64,000 bases of DNA from the NCBI GenBank assembly GCA_039029535.1, contig JBCCFW010000019.1, positions 6,664 through 70,663 of the forward strand, read 5' to 3'. Position numbers and translations under genes: made by a program. The notes under the pieces were generated by a model that was not told where the DNA came from, searched no databases, and saw only the letters and a list, made by a program, of their open reading frames with translations. Source of the stretch: JBCCFW01 sp039029535. GTDB lineage: Bacteria > Acidobacteriota > JBCCFW01. Below are positions 60,086 through 64,000 of the stretch, one piece after another. The first letter of the stretch is position 1; every line of letters begins with the position of its first letter.

Positions 60086-60119
60086 GTCATTTCGGGTCGC
60101 CCTGGGGGCTCCGAAATGA
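60078..60119. repeat. Three copies of an 8-bp GAAATGA motif
   Basis: TGAAATGA (60078-60085), inverted TCATTTCG (60087-60094) and CGAAATGA (60112-60119) span the sigma stop and the following gap. They form the palindrome GAAATGA-G-TCATTTC and a longer stem-loop CATTTCGG/CCGAAATG. Confidence 0.5.
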
Positions 60120-60169
60120 ATCTCGCGGTCGCGTTGATCGTCCTCGGCAGTTGGCCGGTAGGTAAGGGC

Positions 60170-60817
60170 ATGGGACGAAGAACTTCGAGCGACCCCCTCA
60201 CCGCGCGCTGCGACGCGCTGGCTGAAGACCTGGCCCTCCTGGCCGGTGGAGACCTCGACGACGCGCGGCGCGAGCGCGAGCTCCACGCCCACCTCGCCGA
60301 CTGTGACGAGTGCACCGAGCTCCTCGCCGACCTCCAAGGCGACCGTGAGTGGGTGCAGGCTGCCGGCGCGTCGATCTCCACCGACGAGAGCTGCGTCGAC
60401 CTCGATGCGCTCCTGGCGCGAGCCTCGGTCCTCGAGACCGAGACGGCGCGCCCAGCCGCTCGCCGGTGGCTCCCGAGCTGGGTCGAGGCGGCGGCCGCCG
60501 CGGTGCTCCTGGCCGGCGTTTTCGGTCTCTCCGGGATGCACTCGGGCGGCATGCCCGTCGAGGGCGCGGTCATCGTCGGCCCCAGCCTTTCGGCCGACCC
60601 GGCCGAGGCTCCGGGTCTCCCGATTCGGCTCGAGAAGCGACCCGGTGGTCAGGTCGCGCTGAGCTGGCAGGACGACGGTCGCTCCGCTCATCCCTACCAG
60701 GTGTACTTCGCCGACGCGCCGGGCGGGTTCGACACGGCTCGCTCGGTCCACGTGGATGGACAAGAGCTGATCGCCACCACGCCCAACTCCGGGCTCACCT
60801 GCATCAAGGTGCTGTAG
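60170..60817 (+). CDS. Anti-sigma factor with zinc-finger and FN3-like domain
   Basis: 215 residues. Zinc-binding anti-sigma domain: ELHAHLADCDEC (H-x3-C-x2-C). One membrane span (VEAAAAAVLLAGVFGLSGM). The C-terminal domain (RPGGQVALSWQDDGRSAHPY, VYFADAPGGF) is FN3-like and probably outside the membrane, so it may sense envelope state. ATG 60170 is used; ATG 60116 would add a hydrophobic N-terminus. It should hold the neighbouring sigma factor until a signal releases it. Confidence 0.87.
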   Translation: MGRRTSSDPLTARCDALAEDLALLAGGDLDDARRERELHAHLADCDECTELLADLQGDREWVQAAGASISTDESCVDLDALLARASVLETETARPAARRWLPSWVEAAAAAVLLAGVFGLSGMHSGGMPVEGAVIVGPSLSADPAEAPGLPIRLEKRPGGQVALSWQDDGRSAHPYQVYFADAPGGFDTARSVHVDGQELIATTPNSGLTCIKVL

Positions 60818-61197
60818 TCCGCTCGCCCTGACATCTCCTAACTTCAGGCGAAGCCAAGAGAAAACGACCGTGAACGAGGGCTCGACCCTCCTTGGATGAC
60901 CGTGATGACGACGCACGAGACGAACAGCCAGCGACGAAACGAAGAGGGGCTGCGGTCGGCCTCTCTCGTCGCCGAGGCGCGTCCTTCCGTGCGGCGATGC
61001 AACTGGAACGATGGCCCACGCCGTCGTCACTTGTCGAATGAACTGCTGAGGGGCTGCGGGTCGCGTGCGACCTACCACGCGGCCTTCGGCCTACACGCTT
61101 TCACGCGAACGGCACCTTCGACTCCCGCGTGCACGTCCCATCCGCGACCTGCCCGCGTTGTCGACGTCAACACAACCCTCTCGAGGAGGCTCTACTC
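60818..61197. other. 380-bp gap with no confident gene
   Basis: Between anti-sigma factor and the next secreted gene. It contains a CCTAACTTC element at 60837 and the AGGAGG leader of the next gene. A 101-codon frame here has no Shine-Dalgarno and looks spurious. Confidence 0.5.
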
Positions 61198-62109
61198 ATG
61201 AAGAAGCTGAACGCTGCGGCGTTGGCCATTGCCCTCGTCGGGGGCGTCTACCTCACCAGCGGTGAGGCTCACGCCTCGAACATGGGCTTCAAGCTCAACT
61301 ACGAAATCCCCGTCCTTGATGGCGCCCTCACCGGTAGCCAGAACTTCGCGTACCTCGCCTACCCGTACTTCAACGGCATGGGCGACGTCGGCACCGAGAC
61401 GCCCATCGCCCCCGGCGGCGACGACGTCCCCTGTGCTTCGATGACCGGTACCTTCACTCCTGATGGCGTCATCACCCTCGCCGATGCCATCTGCGACACC
61501 TGGACCCTCCTGCCGACCCTCACCGGCAGCGAGCTCGCTTCCGTCCAGTACATCGATGTCAGCGACTGCTCCTTCGTGGCGCTCGCGCTGAACGTCAGCC
61601 CGTTCTTCGGCGCCAGCTTCGGCGGTGCGACCGGCGTCGAGCTCACGACCATCCGTGACATCGGTGTCCTCTTCCAGCTCACGCAGAGCGCCCCCGGCAT
61701 GAACACGCCGGTGATCGTCGGCTCGCATGACCCGTCCTACACGGGTTACGTGTTCCAGGATCCCGCGGTCTGTGCCCAGACCATCCTCTCGCCGGTCTAC
61801 CACGGCATCGCCCAGACCACGACCGAGATCTTCTGCGGCATCGAGGGTACTGACTGGGTCGACATGGACCTCGACGGCGTTCCCGACACCTGTGACGGTG
61901 GCATCTGGGACGGCGCGACGTTCTTCTCCATCCAGACCTACAGCAACGACGCTGGTGGTTTCATCGGCTTCCAGGCCGCGACCATCCGCGAGTTCTTCAT
62001 GACCATCCTGCTGCCCTCGGATCCCCTCCCGCTTCAGCCCGGCAGTGGCTACCTGCTCTCGCTCGAGCCGGGTTCCATGCCCAACGACTGGGTCCAGGCC
62101 CACTTCTAG
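61198..62109 (+). CDS. Secreted protein of the unnamed Cys-rich family, member 3
   Basis: 303 residues, ATG with GAGGAGG upstream, signal peptide (ALAIALVGGVYLTSGEAHA). It shares the family blocks with the genes at 27525 and 28421: DGVITLADAICDTWTLLP, VGSHDPSYTG, EGTDWVDMDLDGVPDTC and the ending YLLSLEPG followed by PNDW. Codon choice is unlike the two other members, with mostly GGT/GGC glycine and GCT/GCC alanine, a sign of high expression. Secreted, function unknown; followed after 38 bp by another secreted gene. Confidence 0.8.
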   Translation: MKKLNAAALAIALVGGVYLTSGEAHASNMGFKLNYEIPVLDGALTGSQNFAYLAYPYFNGMGDVGTETPIAPGGDDVPCASMTGTFTPDGVITLADAICDTWTLLPTLTGSELASVQYIDVSDCSFVALALNVSPFFGASFGGATGVELTTIRDIGVLFQLTQSAPGMNTPVIVGSHDPSYTGYVFQDPAVCAQTILSPVYHGIAQTTTEIFCGIEGTDWVDMDLDGVPDTCDGGIWDGATFFSIQTYSNDAGGFIGFQAATIREFFMTILLPSDPLPLQPGSGYLLSLEPGSMPNDWVQAHF

Positions 62110-62147
62110 ATCCTCGGCCCTGTGGGCCTGATAGGAGACTCTGAGAC

Positions 62148-63680
62148 ATGAACAAGCTCAAGAACCTGGCGCTGGCGGCTCTTGCCGTCGCCGCCTTCTC
62201 CGGCACCGCGAGTGCCCAGACCGTTTGGGGCGGCGTCCTCGTCGACGGTGATGGTGCCGGTAGCTGCGCTCCGACGGCCAACACTGGCCTCGAGCTCTAC
62301 GCGATGAAGGTCGACAGCACCGCGTCGAACTACACCGACTGGCACTACGTCAAGGGCATGACCAATGCCGGTGGCGCGTCCCAGTCCGGTTTCAGCTACG
62401 TCATCACGGGCGGCAACTTCACCGTCGGTGAGGCCGCTTCTGACCGCGTCTTCTTCTACCTCACGGCTGCTGGCGCTTCCGACACCGTCGGTGACCAGAT
62501 CGCCCTCGACTCGTCCGACCCGAGCGCGCCGAACCCCGGTGCCACGACCTTCCAGGTCATCGGTGAGACGATCAACGACAGCTACCCGATGCATGCCGGT
62601 TCCGGCATCCAGTTCGATGGCATGGGCACCCCGCTCAACATCGACCTCGGTGCGGGCGTTGCTCAGGACTTCCCGGCGGCTGGCGCGGCTTCGGTCGACG
62701 TCGTCTTCGGTGCCCTGATCGACTTCCAGCCGACTCTCTACCTCCCCGGTCCCGACTGTGGCTTCGGTGGTGGCGTCGAGAGCCAGGCGACTGCCGGTCA
62801 CGGCGGCATCCTCGGCTACAACGTCTACCGTCAGGTCGACGCGGGCGGACCGCCGGCGAAGGCTTCCTGGAACGACACCAACTGGCTCGCCTTCATCTCG
62901 GCGGACGATTGGGTTCTCGACATGGGTTCCGGCCTCGCCGGTGGCATGTCCCCTGGTGACCTGAACGCCGAGGCCAACTACGGCTCCTGGCAGGACTCGG
63001 ACGGCGTTGCCTACAACGGCAACGAGCACATCTTCTTCTCCGACACCGATGTCGGCGGTCGTGGCCGTGGTCCTCTCGCTGCCCCGATGGTCGGTGGTGC
63101 GGAGAGCTACTGGTACGTCATCCAGCCCGTCGCCCGTGGCGATTACGGTGACTGGAGCGACGCGACCGAGATCGCTCGCGTGGCCCTCGGGTTCGACCCG
63201 CTCATGGCCAACGGTGGCATCGACATCAACAACGATGGCGACGCCGAGTTCATGAGCCCGCAGTCCACGGTCGGTGGCGGCCTTCCCGGCCTCGGCCTGA
63301 CCAACGGTGGTCGTCCGCTCGTTTCGGCGGCCGTCCTCGGTGCGACCAACGCCGACCCGATGTCGGCTGACGGCGTCGTGAGCCTCAAGGGCGAGCGCGG
63401 CGGCCTCGAGCTCTCCACGGGTCTCGAGACGGCGAACATCGCTGGCTACAACGTCTACCGCGTCACCGAGGGTGACAAGGTGCGCGTCAACGGTTCCCTC
63501 ATCGCCGCCAACGGTGGCGAGGGCAGCGTCTACCGCGTGTCCGACCGCCTCCTCCGCCGCTTCGGCGGTGCGACCTACGAGGTCGAGGTCGTCTTCAACG
63601 ATGGTACGGCGAGCCGCACTGAGGGCCCGTTCTCCATCAAGTCCGCTCCGCTCCGCGGTTCCTCGCGTCGCGGTCGCTGA
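62148..63680 (+). CDS. Abundant-looking secreted protein with FN3-like modules
   Basis: 510 residues with a signal peptide (LALAALAVAAFSGTASA) and GGAG upstream. Two GYNVYR motifs (GILGYNVYRQVD, IAGYNVYRVTEGD) mark FN3-like modules, also used in the C25 peptidase and large FG-GAP protein. The rest is Gly/Asp-rich and repetitive. Strong codon bias (almost only GGT/GGC glycine) and an ideal terminator suggest high expression, perhaps a surface-layer or fibre protein (inference). Confidence 0.8.
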   Translation: MNKLKNLALAALAVAAFSGTASAQTVWGGVLVDGDGAGSCAPTANTGLELYAMKVDSTASNYTDWHYVKGMTNAGGASQSGFSYVITGGNFTVGEAASDRVFFYLTAAGASDTVGDQIALDSSDPSAPNPGATTFQVIGETINDSYPMHAGSGIQFDGMGTPLNIDLGAGVAQDFPAAGAASVDVVFGALIDFQPTLYLPGPDCGFGGGVESQATAGHGGILGYNVYRQVDAGGPPAKASWNDTNWLAFISADDWVLDMGSGLAGGMSPGDLNAEANYGSWQDSDGVAYNGNEHIFFSDTDVGGRGRGPLAAPMVGGAESYWYVIQPVARGDYGDWSDATEIARVALGFDPLMANGGIDINNDGDAEFMSPQSTVGGGLPGLGLTNGGRPLVSAAVLGATNADPMSADGVVSLKGERGGLELSTGLETANIAGYNVYRVTEGDKVRVNGSLIAANGGEGSVYRVSDRLLRRFGGATYEVEVVFNDGTASRTEGPFSIKSAPLRGSSRRGR

Positions 63681-63710
63681 GACTGACTGACGAACCTTAG
63701 GTTTGTCAGA

Positions 63711-63744
63711 AGAGCCCGCTGGTCATTGACCAGCGGGCTCTTTT
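63711..63744 (+). terminator. Intrinsic terminator
   Basis: Perfect 15-bp stem (AGAGCCCGCTGGTCA / TGACCAGCGGGCTCT) with one-base loop and TTTT run. Confidence 0.92.
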
Positions 63745-63785
63745 CCGTTTTGGGGGTCGGGGATCTTTCGCGCCCTGGCGGTGTC

Positions 63786-64000
63786 GCTGCGTCGCTCGCC
63801 TACCAAAGCGTAGGCGTCGCTCCTGGCTCCTAGCCAAGACACGAAATCTCTCCCGACGGAGTGGCTCGTCCGCGCATCTCGACGCGGCATGAACGCGGCA
63901 GGTTCACGGCCGATCGGCCCGCTGCGTCGCTCGCCAACCAAGGCGTAGGCGTCGCGCCGTGTTCCGAGCCCGGACACCAAATCACTCCCCACCGAGTGGC
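63786..64000. repeat. 135-bp-period direct repeats at the window end
   Basis: Two similar units, 63786-63866 and 63921-64000, offset by exactly 135 bp (GCTGCGTCGCTCGCC at both starts, GAGTGGC at both ends). On the minus strand they stay in one frame and give repeated DAYALVGERRS. They may continue outside the window and be an intergenic repeat family. Confidence 0.65.

Noticed and set aside
60896..61201. A 101-codon plus frame before the secreted protein at 61198
   Set aside because: No Shine-Dalgarno, Arg-rich random composition and overlap with a gene with strong start signals.

Overview
This is a GC-rich bacterial chromosome segment of about 64 kb, densely coded on both strands. It holds about 50 protein genes, and I saw no tRNA, rRNA, CRISPR array or insertion sequence. 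Several traits fit a free-living Gram-negative heterotroph of the Acidobacteriota/Planctomycetota kind. These are an ECF sigma factor of the subfamily common in those phyla overlapping a Ser/Thr kinase gene, FG-GAP, YHYH, dockerin-like and gingipain-type secreted proteins, many kinases, and runs of genes with 4-nt GTGA/ATGA start-stop overlaps. The phylum cannot be fixed from this sequence alone.

Layout. 1-6.9 kb: the start of a class A penicillin-binding protein (cut by the window edge), a TPR protein, uvrB, small unknown and membrane proteins, and an AraC-type regulator. 6.9-16.1 kb: a membrane Ser/Thr kinase and a GT39-like glycosyltransferase, then a long leftward run (DUF457 hydrolase, PHP-like protein, FAD glycerol-3-phosphate dehydrogenase, methyltransferase, glycosyltransferase, NAD epimerase). 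16.3-30.5 kb: a secreted GH9 glycosidase, an O-methyltransferase, a Nudix hydrolase, two FG-GAP secreted proteins, a DUF2809-GrpB fusion, GNAT and KptA enzymes, two tandem members of an unnamed secreted family, and a YHYH/dockerin-like protein. 30.6-37.5 kb: a leftward cluster with an acyl carrier protein, class II aldolase, two Lgt paralogues flanking an SDR, a flippase and an FAD oxidoreductase. 37.7-39.2 kb: a less typical region with a 55-residue peptide gene that has its own repeats, Shine-Dalgarno and terminator. 39.2-43.9 kb: ECF sigma factor, kinase-FGE fusion, uvrC. 44.0-49.8 kb: a coupled threonine operon, lysC-hom-asd-thrB-thrC.

49.8-55.0 kb is the most unusual part. A TPR-Clp double AAA+ ATPase with a degenerate first ATPase site, a Ser/His-type S26 signal-peptidase-like protein and a radical SAM/SPASM-like enzyme overlap or abut in sequence. 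They are followed by a 44-residue GTG-start peptide gene with a strong Shine-Dalgarno, a YxKP leader motif and two cysteines, then a terminator. I read this as a candidate ribosomally made, post-translationally modified peptide (RiPP) system with an unusual ATPase partner.

55.3-63.7 kb looks like an envelope/secretion block: a C25 gingipain-like peptidase, an ECF sigma factor and anti-sigma factor pair, a third member of the unnamed secreted family, and an abundant-looking secreted protein with strong codon bias and a textbook terminator. The window ends in 135-bp-period repeats that appear to run past the edge.
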